Shown here one piece after another: positions 1 through 12,449 of a stretch of 64,000 nt of DNA. The position numbers and the translations under genes are program-made. Each line of letters starts with the position of its first letter. Within the stretch, counting starts at the first letter, position 1. The DNA is from Bostrychus sinensis (taxonomy: Eukaryota; Chordata; Actinopteri; Gobiiformes; Eleotridae): contig CM036248.1 in NCBI GenBank assembly GCA_020698575.1, positions 20,199,729-20,263,728 on the forward strand. The letters are read 5' to 3'. The notes below the pieces were generated by a model. The model ran no database searches. It had not been told where the DNA came from and was given only the letters and a program-made list of their open reading frames with translations.

Positions 1-274
1 AAACCAATCACACAACTTGTGTCTAACTAACTGGTTTGTGCTTTTTACCTCATGTATTCCTCATTCCCATCTGCAGCCTGAGTATGACTTTTGGTGTGAT
101 CAGTACTATCTATAGATGCAGGGGTCCCTCTAGTCTCTTCTGTTTTCAATGGCTGGTATTGAGGAGGATTCTGAGAAAAACAAAAGTATATTTTTGTTTT
201 TGTTTTGTTTCTATTATATTATTATATTTTTTTATTATTTTTTTTACATGTACAGGATAGAAAACTAAACTTAC

Positions 275-991
275 CTCATGTATAGTCTCTTCTGCACCCT
301 GTCTATATTCTTTGTCTTTCTTGCCAAAACTGCCTGGTCTCTCCCTCCACTTTGCCTTGATTTTCTGGGTCCATCTCTGTGTTTTTTTCTCAGAGGAGCG
401 TTGTTTTCTGTTGTTTGTTGTGTTTTGGCTACTGGAAACAGTCTGTGTAGTTTGTCCCGTAGCTCCAAACACTCCACCTGCTGAATTAGTCCCTGTGCTA
501 TTCAAGGACCAAGCATAAACTCTGGGCACAAAGCTACTGTTCTGGTCCTGGGTTTGTTCTGAACTTCCTCCAGTGTTAAGATCACTGGATATGTCCTTTT
601 TTGTTTCAAAGTTAATAAAGCTTTCATTCCCCTCAGAGAAAATAGTAGCAGTATCCTTCACTGGTTTTGGAGAAAGTTGCCCAGTTTGAGATAGTGAGTC
701 CTGTCCATGTTCCTTGCGCTGACCCAAAGTTTCGCTGTGTTCTGAAGAACGGTCAAATACCTGTATTTCTCCATTAACAGCAAATTCCCTTTTTACGTTG
801 TCTGTTGGTTCAAATCCATTAATGGCATTGTTGTTAACTGTTTGTACAGCTGAAGTTTCGCTCTGTGCATTTTGCCCCACTGTGGCATACTGTCCGGATT
901 GAACATTTGTGGTCCCTGTCTGAAGCTTCAGTCTCTGCAACATCGACTGCAGCAAGGCCTGGTTGTCTCTTGGATTATGTGACTGAGACAT
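275..991 (-). CDS. Unrecognised gene, first coding exon (partial, runs off left end)
   Basis: One coding exon of 239 codons is open in phase 0. The ATG (991-989) sits directly after a splice acceptor (pyrimidine-rich stretch ending in AG at 993-992), so at least one noncoding exon lies further right. It ends at 275 before a GTAAGT donor (274-269), so more coding sequence is expected left of the window. The product is rich in Gln, Ser, Thr and Asn with no predicted membrane segment. It ends in a basic patch that includes the short string KWRERPGSFGKK near residues 213-224. I do not recognise the family and see no catalytic motif. It is probably largely disordered. Confidence 0.6.
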
Positions 992-1786
992 CTAGGAACA
1001 GAAATGGTAAGTATTAAATCTACAGGTTATAAAATGAACATCAAAAAAGCATGCGTGTGAGTAGGAGGTCTGTCAGAAGCTCACAGATCAAAATAAAATT
1101 AAAATATGAATCACATCTCTCTTGTATTTGAAAAGTGTTATAACTAGTGTAAAGTGTTATTCATTTTTATTTACCTTGTTTTTTCTTATTAAGTGTAAGG
1201 GTTCTCACCTCAATCAACAAAACAAGTCCATCTTCTTCAGCTACCACAGGTATGCCAGTCCTTTTGCTAGATTCTCTCTACTTCTGAGTTTGGATGTAGA
1301 GCCGCAGTCTCATTTTTGTTTAACTCAAAACAACTCAAAACCCAAACTAACACCTGATCTGGTTGTCTCGTCTCCTTTCAATATATCCCTTTCTAAAGTC
1401 ACTAGTTTCTATATAACCCATGTCACACCTCGACCGCAGCAGCCATTTATATCTCTGGTGATGGGAGGAGATTCGGTGTAGCAGTGTTGCTCACAAACTG
1501 AGGCAGAACAACGAGAAAGACCAGTGAGGTGAGATAATTGTGCGCTGACATTAGCTCTCCTCTCCTCTGGTGCATCATTTTCTAGCTCTCCCTACAACTT
1601 CTCTTTCCTAAACTTGCACATGTGAAACACACCCTCAATGACCGTATAGTAGCAATTAAAGGACATTTTGAAAGACAGAGATATGACTGACATAATAAAT
1701 TGGAGTTTAAGTCAAACTTTGTGTCCTTTTGAATTATTCTTTAGGCCTCCTTAATGTATTATCACCTTTAATATACTACCAATAAA
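992..1786. other. Intron or 5' region of the first gene
   Basis: I see no coding exon here. A possible promoter or noncoding exon for the minus-strand gene lies around 1440-1620, judged only from its less AT-rich character. The open frame at 1122-1481 on the plus strand has no family signature and no supporting splice sites. Confidence 0.4.
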
Positions 1787-2322
1787 CAGTGGTGGAAGAA
1801 ATTCTCAATTTCTTTACCCAAGTAAAACTAAGTATCACCTTAAAATTTCTACTTAAGTAAAAGTATAAAAGTATTTACTTTTAAATGTACTTGTGAGTAA
1901 GAATGTAAAAGTATTTTGACTCGACAGCTCATGAATGTGTTAAATGTGAGGGATTTTGCTAATTTCAGATGAAATGAACAAACTGCAGTAGTAGAGACTG
2001 AATTTGTTGCTGAGGTCTTCTGTCTTTATTATTCTGATTATACTTCTTTAGTACATCTTTTTTATTTTAGTACTGAATGTTTACAATGAGAGTACAAAAG
2101 TAGCACATGATTTAAAAAAAAACTCAAAATACTTTGTACTTCAAGCCAACTCATAAATGTAGTGAAGTAAAAAATACTGATACTTGCTCTAAAATGTAGT
2201 GAAGTAAAAGTAAAAGTATCCCTTGTAAAATTTACTCAAGTAAAGTACAGATACATGAAAAATATACTTAAGTAAAGTACATTTTTCTTATAAAATGAAC
2301 ATCATTGTTCATTCCACCACTG
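1787..2322. mobile_element. Non-autonomous hAT-type DNA transposon
   Basis: The left end reads CAGTGGTGGAA and the right end TTCCACCACTG, a perfect 11-bp terminal inverted repeat. It is flanked by an 8-bp duplication with one mismatch, ccaataaa (1779-1786) against ccaatata (2323-2330), which fits the hAT superfamily. The interior is full of AAGTAAAAGTA/TTTACTCAAGTA-like motifs, typical of a very common fish hAT family. It has no transposase frame, so it would need enzyme supplied in trans. It sits between the first gene and rad9a. Confidence 0.88.
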
Positions 2323-2783
2323 CCAATATAACTTACTGTGTTACATTCCACCAATAAAATTATTAGTTTTATACAAATACATAACAAAAAAAACAAAAAA
2401 AATAACAAATTATATAACGCGTAAATAAAATATTTCTTACTCAAGTTAATACAAAACTTCACAATCACTATCTTACAAACAATGACACAAAAACTTTTTT
2501 TTTTTTTCCCATGAAATCTGACCCCAATACGCGTGCGTAAAACCCCTGGCCACTTTTCACAACCTGTTTTCTGATTGGTCTAAAATCCGGAAGCCAGTTA
2601 TGGCGGCGTAAACAAGGCACACGACAGAGGCGAGATGTTATCAAAAGTACCTTAAGTTTAACAATAGTTATAGCAATGCAAAAAAGCACCAAGTTTGACA
2701 GAAAGATTACAATAATATCCAGCGTATTAAGTTATAAAAGGCACATGATTGTTTGCTGCTAATTTGCCTTCAGAGTGGCAGCA

Positions 2784-5700
2784 ATGGACTGCGTCGTGAC
2801 GGGAGGAAACGTCAAAGGTAAAGACACATGATGATACTTAATACACTTTTCATGCGGTTCGCGAAACCCGTTATCGGAACCCGCCATCATTGCCTTACCC
2901 TCTGTGTACCCTGCAGTGCTGGCCAAAGCCGTCCACTCCCTGTCCCGGATCGGAGATGAGCTTTACGTGGAGCCTCAGGAGGATGGGGTAGGCTACTGTC
3001 ATCCGCCAACACTTCCTCTTTGCAAGCATTCTGCCTCTGTGTTTCCTGTTAGTTTGTCAATGAACAGCAGTGATGTTGGGTGTTTTTTACCTCTCTTAGC
3101 TGGCCCTGCGGTCTGTGAACTCGTCTCGATCTGCGTATGCATGTTTCCTGTTTTCACCACTCTTCTTCAGCAGGTGCAGAAAACTTAGACTGTTGCATGC
3201 ACAACGTTTGTAAATATGTGTGAGGAGAAAGATGCAAAGAATTAACAATAAACAACTTTGTTTAATTTCTATATATACAGATACACTACGCCCAGTGGCC
3301 ATTCCTTCAGCTGCAAGATGGCAATAAAGGTGTCAAAATATACCAACACTTATTGAGAGCTAGACCACATCTCTTGTATTATTATATGTATTTGTATATT
3401 ATCATTATTATTATAATTGTTGTTGCTGTTGTTGTTATATGTGTATTGACATAGTACATGTATTTTTATTCCATGTAAATACACATTAAATGTCATTATG
3501 TATTGTTAGAGTGTACAAGCAGTGTTCAGATCCCTGGCAACTTTGGAGAAAACTGTGGAGAAATGTCACATCAAATTGGATGAGCAAAAGAGTCGCCTCA
3601 CATTTACACTGCACTGCAAACATGGTATCAGTGTTTTTCCTCTACCACATATCAATATTGCTTTTGTTGCAGCTGGCACATTCATGGTAATCTTTATGTG
3701 TTTCTATGTTTCTTTTTTATTTCTGCAGGCCTACTGAAGACACATAACCTGTCTTTCCAGGACAGTGAAAGCTTGCAAGCAGTATTTGACAAAGACAGCT
3801 CTGCCAATATATTTAGAGCCCAGCCCAGGTATGTTCCTCTGTTACTAGAAACATGGGAGTAAGTGACGTATTTTCATAGTATCAATGTTTTCTTATGAGT
3901 TCTCAACATATCTAGCTTAGATTAGATTACCTGAATTTCTCCTGATGGGGATGAATAAAGTATCTATCTATCTATCTATCTATCTAGAAGCATGATCATT
4001 GTAGATCATTGGTCGAGACCAAAAACAACTGGACCTACTTTATCGGACTGCTGTACTCAGGATGGCTAAATCTATTTCCAGTGACACTGAACATCCTTTG
4101 TTTAGTGAATTTTTGTTTAATGCCTTCCGGACGATGCTATAGAATGCCTTTGCAACTAAGAAAGTCTATAAAGGGTCATTTGTCCCTAATGCAGTGAGTT
4201 TACTAAACAAGCACTGGTGAAGTATTAAGCAGCACATTCTCAAATGCTTACATTATAGTGTTTTTCTGTAATAATTGTCTTTTGGTATTTTTATACTGCA
4301 ACCATGTCTTGTATTTATCGTATTGTGTTGTATTTGTTGTACCGTGTGATTGATGGTGAACCAAAGACAAATTTCCATTAAATGGACAATAAAGTTAAAG
4401 TTATTGGAGGCTGGTGGATGTGTAGTCTGAAATAAGCCTAATGTTAATGTATATAGTGAATTGAAATACAACTAACTTTGTTTATTTTTTTATTATCCTT
4501 TTTGCCCATACCAATTAGATTGCTGGTGGACACAGTTGTGCACTTTCCTCCATCGCTCGAAGAAGTGACTCTGTCAGTGAGTGATGACCGAATGTGGTTC
4601 AGGAATCATGTAGAGGAAGATGCAGGTTTGCAACTTATCTTTATTTATGTCTTGCAGGCTTGCAAAAAAAGGATGATGTGTAGGTTTATGGTTGAGTGGT
4701 AATATTTAAACCTCTACAAGCATGAGTTATAAAATATTCTTCTTCTTTTCCCCTTTTTTTTTCAGAGCCAACCAAGGCTATGCTTACAGAGCTATGTCTG
4801 GCTTCTGACGAGTTTGACCATTTTGCTGTTCAAGTGCACAACAGCATCACTTTTTGTCTTAAGGAGCTACGGGTAAGAATGTGGAAGAACAACTCTAATA
4901 AACCTTTAAATAATTATTCATGTTACTTAGTGGAGATTTTTTGTCTGCAGGGCTTGTTGTTATTTGCTGAGTCCACTGGTCTCCCGATTTCTATATACTT
5001 TGATGAGCCAGGCAGGTCAGCGCTCTGCTTTTGTGAACCAATAATTTTTACATGTGGTTGTATAAGAATAATGTATTTATGTAAATGTCTTGTCTGTCAG
5101 CCCTGTTGTGCTTGCAGTAACAGACAGTGTTCTGGAGGGGAACTTCGTGTTGGCTACACTTTCAGATGACAATAACCTCCACAAAAATGGAACACGGTAG
5201 TAGTCTAGTTAGTTATACTTAAATGAAAAAAGGTTTAGTATGTGTAATCAAACTGTTTTCAAAACAAAACCCAAACACACAAGTGTTTGTGTGTTTGTAG
5301 CAAAGGTTTACAAAAGGTTATTACAACCTGTTCATTGTTATTGCATACTTGTTCATTATTTTAAGTGTAAATATTCTGCTACATTCTGCTACAATGTGTT
5401 CTGCATCCTAGTATGCCTGTCATTATTATATATTATTTTGCAATGTTATTATGTTACAGTATGGCATTGTTTTATCATCACTGTTTAACGTTATATCTTC
5501 TAATCGTCATTTTACACTCTACAGGACGTGCACTCAACCTCCACCCCCTCCTGATGACTTCATGAATGATGACATGGACTCATATCTCATTGCCATGGAT
5601 ACCAGTATTGCACCAGGTCCATCAGTCACAAATGTAGCTTCATCCTCATTAGTTAATGCAGAATCTTCAAAACCAGCTGCTCTGAATCACAGGACACGGT

Positions 5701-6066
5701 CGCACAGTGAAGATGAAAATGAAACAGACGACATAGACGGACCACCAAATAAAAAGGTATTCTCCAGATTAGAGCATTAATACTAACTACTACATTTTAT
5801 TTACAATATCCACATCATTACTTGGTAAAATGTTGTGACTATGTTTGTTCTTCATCAAATATAACACTGGAGTAAAGGAGCAGTTACTGTGGACATAACT
5901 ATGTGGCTGAGTTTTTCTTAATTTAATCAGTCACATTTTTATCTTACAGTTTTGTTCACTTTTCTTTGGGTCGGTCCTTCCCACATCTTCTCAGATGTCC
6001 ACTCAGCCCATGACAGCTCAGGAAGTGTTGGCTAGTGACAGTGAAGATGAAACTCAACTGGAGTAA
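2784..6066 (+). CDS. rad9a: RAD9A, subunit of the 9-1-1 DNA-damage checkpoint clamp
   Basis: Coding exons: 2784-2817, 2917-2987, 3100-3173, 3281-3329, 3510-3624, 3729-3828, 4519-4625, 4766-4872, 4951-5015, 5101-5196, 5525-5756, 5950-6066. They sum to 1167 nt, or 388 residues, close to human RAD9A (391). The first ~270 residues form the PCNA-like clamp half and include KAVHSLSRIGDELY, LEKTVEKC and ITFCLKELRGLLLFAEST. The tail carries PPPPPDDFMNDDMDSY and ends with the acidic serine motif ASDSEDE, matching the TopBP1-binding phosphosite of the family. RAD9A pairs with RAD1 and HUS1 in the nucleus to activate ATR signalling. A polyadenylation signal lies at 6269-6274. Identification is firm; I cannot formally exclude a rad9b-like paralogue, but synteny with tbc1d10c favours rad9a. 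Confidence 0.96.
3890..4410 (+). mobile_element. LINE 3'-end relic with TATC microsatellite (rad9a intron 6)
   Basis: This intron of 690 nt contains two LINE-like 3' tails. The first is a 'ctcctgatggggatgaataaag' type end running into a (TATC)n tract at 3961-3986. The second spans roughly 4010-4410 and ends in 'gacaaatttccattaaatggacaataaag', a tail common to fish non-LTR elements. Just upstream of it, a broken frame reads VYKGSFVPNAVSLLNK (about 4160-4210), like the conserved C-terminus of fish LINE reverse-transcriptase proteins, with the frame shifted relative to the preceding stretch. Dead fragments, not active. Confidence 0.6.
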
Positions 6067-6423
6067 CTTTAGGCATTTCTTTTTACAAACATTTCATAAT
6101 TTGTACATGGCAAGAATGTCACCACAGCGCTTATTGTACAACAGCTTTTATTTGGACAAAAATACCAAAGTAGAATTTAAAATGGTAAAATTATGGTTAC
6201 TGGTCCATATTGTTTATATTTCTTGTTTAAATTAATTTGATTGTTGTTGTGTAGCCAATGTTCTTGTAAATAAAAACAGTTATTTACAAAGTTATGGGTT
6301 TATATTTATTTCAATGTCACAGATTTATTAACTGTTTATTTTAAAGACTGTCTTGCAACAGATTTATCAACAACTTCTTATATTTAGCAGAATAATTAAT
6401 GGAAATGTTGTCTGGGATTGTAC
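6067..6423. terminator. Shared 3'-end region between convergent rad9a and tbc1d10c
   Basis: The stop codons of the two convergent genes are only about 360 nt apart. The rad9a signal AATAAA is at 6269-6274 and a minus-strand AATAAA (TTTATT at 6305-6310 on the plus strand) serves tbc1d10c. The cleavage zones would therefore lie within a few tens of bases and the 3' UTRs probably overlap. Confidence 0.7.
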
Positions 6424-9400
6424 CTAAAAGTAAGCATGTGAAGTGGATTGTGAATTAGCATTACCCAGTGGCAGCTCAGCTTTTTCACTTTGCACTTTGT
6501 CGCTTTTGCCCTTGGTCTGAGCCCTTCTTTCTTCCTTCTCTAATCCTTTGTCTTTCTTTCTTTGCCTTTCCTCTGCTTTATCCTTTCTTTTCTGCTCCCT
6601 TCGAAGTCTTCTCCTTTCCCGTGAAGTTAATTTATCGTCCTCCTCTACTTTAACTACTTTCCCTATTTCTCTTTCATCACTGAAGTCTTGAATTAGGATT
6701 TTAGGAACTTGCATTTTGGGTTTGCCCTGGTTTTTGTTCTTTTTTGGCTGCTCTTTCAGTCTGCGAAAGAGACCAAAACGTTTTGAAGGGTTATAAGGTT
6801 GCTGTTCCTTATGTGTTGCTGCCTCCTCAGTTGCATCTGCTGTCAGTGATGGAAAGGTTTGTTCGGCTTGGTCTGGATGGTTCAATCTCTGGGGAGTCGT
6901 GAAGAGATCTTCAGAAAGCCTGCGTGCCAGCCTGGACTCACGAGAACTGGATGATTTTCGGACACGGAAGTCACCTGATGACCTGTAACTATACTGTTGC
7001 TTGTTGCCAGTAAAGACATCTTCTATTTGATGAGATGTACTGCTTGTATGTTCCGCGGCTGCTTGACAAATATTACTTGGGATGTTTTCAAGTGTGCACT
7101 GCTCAGAAGTGCTTATTGCTACTCCATCTGCCTCTGTGTTGAGATTTATGTCTGCTCTCTCTATTGAAGACTGCTGCTTGTGAAGGGCTTCATTAGTCTC
7201 TTCCGTGTGATCACAGCTATTTGTGCTATTAGGAAAGTCTACAACCATGGTTTGTTCAGACAAATTAATTACATCTGTCACTGTGCTTTCTATAACTAGC
7301 ATTTCTTTGTCAGGGATATCCTGGGTTTTTGGTTGGATGCCCCTGCTAAGACCTTGCGATAATGCCTCTTTTTCTGTGTCTGTTTGGTGCTGTTTTAAAT
7401 CTGTATGTCCTGATTCCATGTTGCTGGTAGTTAAATTTTCAATGTTATCTTGTGATGTCAATTCATGAGTTTCTATTACTGCTTGGGTGTGGGACTCTTC
7501 CATTACTATTCCTGTTAATGACTCAGTACATTGGCATTCTGCAAATGAATGTTTCTCCAAGTATTTGTCTGTCTCTTTCTTTTGTTGCTGTGTGTCCCTG
7601 TCTATTGTATCTTCAATATGTTTAATGTGTTTTCCCTCATCCTCGCTGTTTGAGTCTGGGGTCCTAACAGCTTCCAATGATAACTGCTTGAGTGACTTAA
7701 TACGATGTAGGTTATTATTCTCTTGGTTTTCATCCACTTCTGTCATTATGTTTTTATCAATGTCTACACTCGGCTGTACCTTTGCATTTGTAGTCATCTT
7801 TTTTACATTTATGTCAGTTTCAGCTGCCAAGTCAAATATTTGTGTCTCTTTGTTTAAATCATCTACTTCAGTGTCATTCTCATCTGCTTTCTGACATGGC
7901 ACTTTACTCAGTAATGATTGACTCTCTCCTTGTTGAGATGCTGGATTGTCATCTCCAGTCAGTGGCAGGTTTGAATCTAAATTTTCTTCTTGTGAGCCTG
8001 CATATGCTGTAGATTCGCTTACTTCTTTTTCTTCATTTTCTTTTAACTGCTCTGTTTGAAGATTAATATTTATTTCTGGGGCATTTTCTACATTTTGTAC
8101 CTCTGTCTGCTGGTTTTCAGATTCTTCTAATAATTCATTTTGTTGTGTTTCTTGTTTTAGTCCTGTCTCACTCTGCTTTTTCTTTTCTATCAAAACAAAA
8201 TCATCTTCTTGTAAATCCTCAACCTTTTTTACATTTAGATTAGCCCAACTTCGCCAGTCCTCCTTTGCTCCCATGGAAAGATGTCTCACGACCTTGACAC
8301 CGCTTTTCCATTCACCACTGTTCCCCTTCACCCCCTTTCGCCATTTTGATGGGGACAATGACAGAGTGGAGGCTGAGCGAAAAAGAGGAACAGACAAGTT
8401 CCCTTTCTCTCTCCCTTTCCTCTCACATTCTTCCATGCTTTGTCGAACTATTGCCCAAGCCATCTGGTATCCTAGGCAACGACCTCTGGGGTCAAAAGTG
8501 GATGAAGGTCGTTCCTTTTGCCATTTTCCTAGCTCTTTTTCTGTCTGCCTTTGCAAATCTCTGGCTGACAGTGGCACAGCAAGTACCTAAAAGTGAAAAA
8601 AATAAGATATTAAATATGTGCGTAATATGCCTTATTGTGGTTAATTTTGAATCACGTAAAACATTAAGGCACAAGTGTTTTAAACAACCTTACAGATATC
8701 GCGCGATTGGCCCACAGTAATTGCAGTTAAAGAAGCTTTTGCAAATGTAATATTTGAACATTTGAAATAAAAAGTTCAACCTACAACAGTACTTTACATG
8801 ATTCATTCTTACTTCAGCTATGAAGTCATCTTCTTCATCTTTAACCTCGTCCCTGACGCCTCTGAGCCTCTGTAGAGTTTCCATCTGACCACAGCACTGC
8901 TTCCTCTGGTCCTCACGACCCAGTACTCGATGCACCAACACTGCTGCTACCTGCAGCAACACCCGTACCCCTGACCCAGAGCAAGATGTATTGCGTTATA
9001 TTTATACACATAACAGAGTATGTAGCTTATATCGAGATAATTATCTTACAATTGTACATGTTTTAACTTTATGCTGTAATTATTTTAGTTTCGTAATTCA
9101 ATCTTTCATAAACAATAGAGCACAGTAAGTGCTGTTGGGAGGTGGATATTTGACTTTTGATTATTTACCATTATATGTCTTAATGTTAATTTATGTTAAT
9201 TGTTAATTAAGTTTTACACACTGGATAAATCAGAAACTGGAATCATAAAGCCAGTTTCCCTGTAAGTGATTGATGTAGTTTACCATAACAGAAAAAGAGG
9301 TCCCACACTCTGAGCAGTGTGTTGAATGGTAAATGTCGTGTGAACAGGCACATGAGCCAGTCTGTGGCAAACATGAGGGGCTCCACACCATGACGCTGCA

Positions 9401-11252
9401 GGTGTTTGTGTGCAGCAGGACAAGACCTTTTCAAAACCCAGGTCAATATGGCAGCATCAAACAGCACTCCCTCCTGGATAAGAGACATCAGACATCAGAG
9501 TTTTATAAAAGAAGTTGTCATTGAACAGTCATTGTATGGTAAATCTTCAGATGCATATCCTCACCAGCAGAGGGCTGTAGTATCCAGGCAGGTATTGCTC
9601 ACAAATCTGCACCAAACACCAAAAGGCTTCCTGAAAAATTTTGATTCAAACTAACATAAATACAAATACTCAGACATATAGTACTTTGAGTTATTTTTCC
9701 TCAATAAGTTTATTCATTATTTTACTGGTCTGAACATTAATTTGCAGGACCTCTACCTCAACAGGCATGTTCATGAGCAGCACTGCAGCCACTGGTCCCT
9801 GTGCCTGGCAGTAACCCTCCTCAGGCTTAAACTGTGTGAAGGCCTTCAAAACTTGGAACAAATTACGCTGCCTGTTTACAAACCATAGTATTAAAAATTA
9901 CAATTAACACTGTGTCACATACATAGACACATACTGTATATAGCAAAAGCATGTGTAAGTACTAGCAGCCATGGCATAGAAAAGACTACAAAACTTTTGC
10001 CCACCCATGTCCATCTTTGGAAACAAACATCTCATGGAAAGGGAACTGACGGTCAAGGTCTCTTTCAATGACATCCTCCCAGTGTTTCAGAGCAGGCTGG
10101 GAATCCAGTAACTATCACACAAAATAATGGCTTTTTCAGCACACAACACTGACACTAAAAATGCATTATTTTGAGATATTGACCTTATATAAATCTTTTT
10201 GTTGCTTCATTCTGTCAGTGGCTCCGCTCAACAGTGACCAGCACTTTGCTCGGAGTGAGGCTGGGATTCCCTTTTGACATTGCACTTTGACCTGTTTTAA
10301 ACATATTGTGAAATTATTTAGACTACTATATAGAACTGTACTGACTACTCATATATTGTTATTCAGCATTTAGTGGGCATATGTATTCACTATGAGACCC
10401 ACCTTATTGGTTTTCTTGAAAAGGAGCCGGTCCCACTGATCAATGATGTTTATCCACTTGGCTTCCCTCTGTCTTACCAGTGCAGGAGACGGACCTGCCC
10501 TCCTAACACTTTAACATCAGTTTTGGTGGTTAAATGTTAAATGAGTTGTACTGTAAGTTTACTTAAGACTGCAACATGTGCATTTAATTGTACAGATGAC
10601 ATATGAGATATACAGATGAGCAGTGTGCATTGTTGCTTTAGTGTGCTTTCATCACAGAGAAACAGGGCACTAAAAACCGTACCGGAAACAGGAAAACCAC
10701 ACGATGGTGGAGTGGGGTAGCCATGACAACAGAGGTAAGAATCAGTGGGGGAAACTGTGACATTGGCCAATTAGGACTTGTTTATCTGTTAATCATATTA
10801 AATGCTGTTATATTTCTACACAACCTGTCACATGTTATGATTTTTGATGCTGTCCTGTCTTTTGTACACCTGTTGTTTATCATGTTGTGCATGTCCACTG
10901 CCCAAGCCAGATTTATTATCTCAAGGGAGACAAATAAAGTAACTTTCACTGTTGCCGAGTGTAAATCATCAAAGTTCCTTTGACCCACTGTAAGTCATTC
11001 TTCAATATATTTTCAAAGGTTTCACAGACTTCTGCTGAAGTTGTTTTAGCAAAATTTAATTTAGCTACAAGTTGCCCTTGTATTTTATATCTGCACTGCC
11101 AAAACATGGAGAGCTGCTCACCCATCTGTGGACCCATCAGTCAAAAAGAAACCAAAGCGGTCTGTCTCAGGCTCAAGACCAAGCTCTGACCCAGAGTCAG
11201 AGCTGTCCTCTTCACTGGGGTGCTTCTGTTCAAGTCTCAATGGATTTAACAT
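6424..11252 (-). CDS. tbc1d10c: TBC1D10-family Rab GTPase-activating protein (carabin-like)
   Basis: Coding exons read right to left: 11252-11122, 10502-10403, 10291-10184, 10111-10005, 9871-9757, 9630-9565, 9473-9284, 8970-8813, 8586-6424; 3138 nt, 1045 residues. The TBC domain lies at roughly residues 100-300, with RQFPFHEMFVS, the glutamine-finger motif GYCQAQGP, LPGYY, AHKHLQ and LRVWDLFFC. The family stimulates GTP hydrolysis on Rab proteins; mammalian TBC1D10C also inhibits calcineurin and Ras signalling. The region after the TBC domain (PLSARDLQ) and the rad9a neighbour favour TBC1D10C. The last exon encodes a ~720-residue polar, acidic tail ending in a Lys/Arg/Glu-rich segment, far longer than human TBC1D10C (~446 total). 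TBC1D10A or B is the alternative. The start ATG lies seven bases into exon 2. Confidence 0.88.
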
Positions 11253-11520
11253 TTTATTCCTAAAAGGAGATAAAAGAGTTATGAGACTTATAACTACAAG
11301 TGCTAATACCTATAACAGATAATGATTTGTTGCCTATAATTACAGCAAAAGAAACCGTTCTGTCTTTTATAATTTACATAATGTCGCAACATAAATACCT
11401 TTCCCATGTCCTCGAAGTTTGAGTTCCGTGTTGCTGAAGAGGTAAAGTGTTTTATCCTCCCAGTCAGTGACACAAACTTCCTCTTTCTCAGCTTCAGCAT
11501 GACGACTGCTCTCCAATCAA
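11253..11520 (-). promoter_or_regulatory. 5' UTR exon of tbc1d10c with possible overlapping uORF
   Basis: A leader exon ends at 11399 before a GTATTT donor. Exon 2 begins at 11259 after the acceptor ctccttttag. The leader holds an ATG at 11500-11498 followed by an open frame (MLKLRKRKFVS...). Joined to exon 2, this frame runs to a TAA that overlaps the main start in the sequence AATGTTAA, in a different frame. If transcribed from upstream of 11500, this uORF would compete with the main start. The transcription start is not visible, so this is an inference. Confidence 0.45.
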
Positions 11521-12209
11521 CTAACTTTGACTAGAATGAGAGGAGTTGCAGAAAAAAGTCATTGTGGATTCTTCTCTTCTCATGGATCACCATGAAGAAG
11601 ACAACAGATCAAAGTAGGTATGAGTATTAGATTTTGTAAAAGGCTGTTAATACAGTTAAGTCCTAGGCTACATAAAAGTTTTTGTTCTTACAAAGTAGTC
11701 ATAATGTAAACACTCGTATAAGGGTTGCTTTTTAACCCGTTTGTTTTCTATTTTTTTCAATCAAATTAGTGGTTTGCAGCAAGCTATTTTATGTTTACAT
11801 GACAAAGATTTAAATGTTAAATTATCATACTTGGTTTTAAATAAATGAAATAAACAAGAGACATGACATGAAAGATAGTTTACACTTATCAGTAAAGAAA
11901 TTAACACGGGAGGTAATGTAGTGCTCAACCAAACTGCCTTGAAGAGTAAAAGATTAAAAATGATTTGACAAAAATGTAAAAAAAAAAAAAACAAAAAAAA
12001 AAAAACACATCGCTTTAATAGGCTATAATATGCTGTAGATCAAAATTATTAACCCGCTTCCCTTTAAGATTAATGTTTGTTGCCTTTTTTTAAACACATA
12101 ACCTTCTATAATAGCCCAGCTAGCACCCATAATGTCATGTCAAGTAATATACACAAATTATCAAAATTCTTCTCACTGCTGGGTGCAGTAATGGCAGCGC
12201 TATTCTTAA

Positions 12210-12449
12210 TTAGTAGCCTATACAGGATATCAAAAGAAATAAAAGCAGTATGCTTGTTTGTGTACAGACTATTTGACCTCCTCTGACCAAGCCAAACCTG
12301 GAGAATACGCCAAAAATAATTTCCTCTGCGTTATGCCCGGTTTTGCCGCTGAGATGGTCACATGATAAGGGCGGAAACTGACTCATAGTCCACGCTGAAT
12401 CTCCCGCGAACGCAGCCATTTACTCTTTCCCGTCTTCGCAGCTGCACCG
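12210..12449 (+). promoter_or_regulatory. Promoter and noncoding first exon of ran
   Basis: The stretch around 12290-12450 is GC-richer than its surroundings. It ends in a probable noncoding exon terminating at gctgcaccgg (about 12449) before GTGAGT. The coding exon of ran begins after a cctcag acceptor at 13296. With tbc1d10c transcribed leftward from about 11520, the two genes are head-to-head about 0.9 kb apart. Confidence 0.6.

Noticed and set aside
4780..5169. 129-codon plus-strand frame
   Set aside because: It is a read-through of two rad9a exons and their intron; the true frames are joined by splicing.
7223..7894. Long plus-strand frames with signal-peptide-like sequence
   Set aside because: They lie antisense to the tbc1d10c terminal exon, which has clear homology and a matching splice structure.
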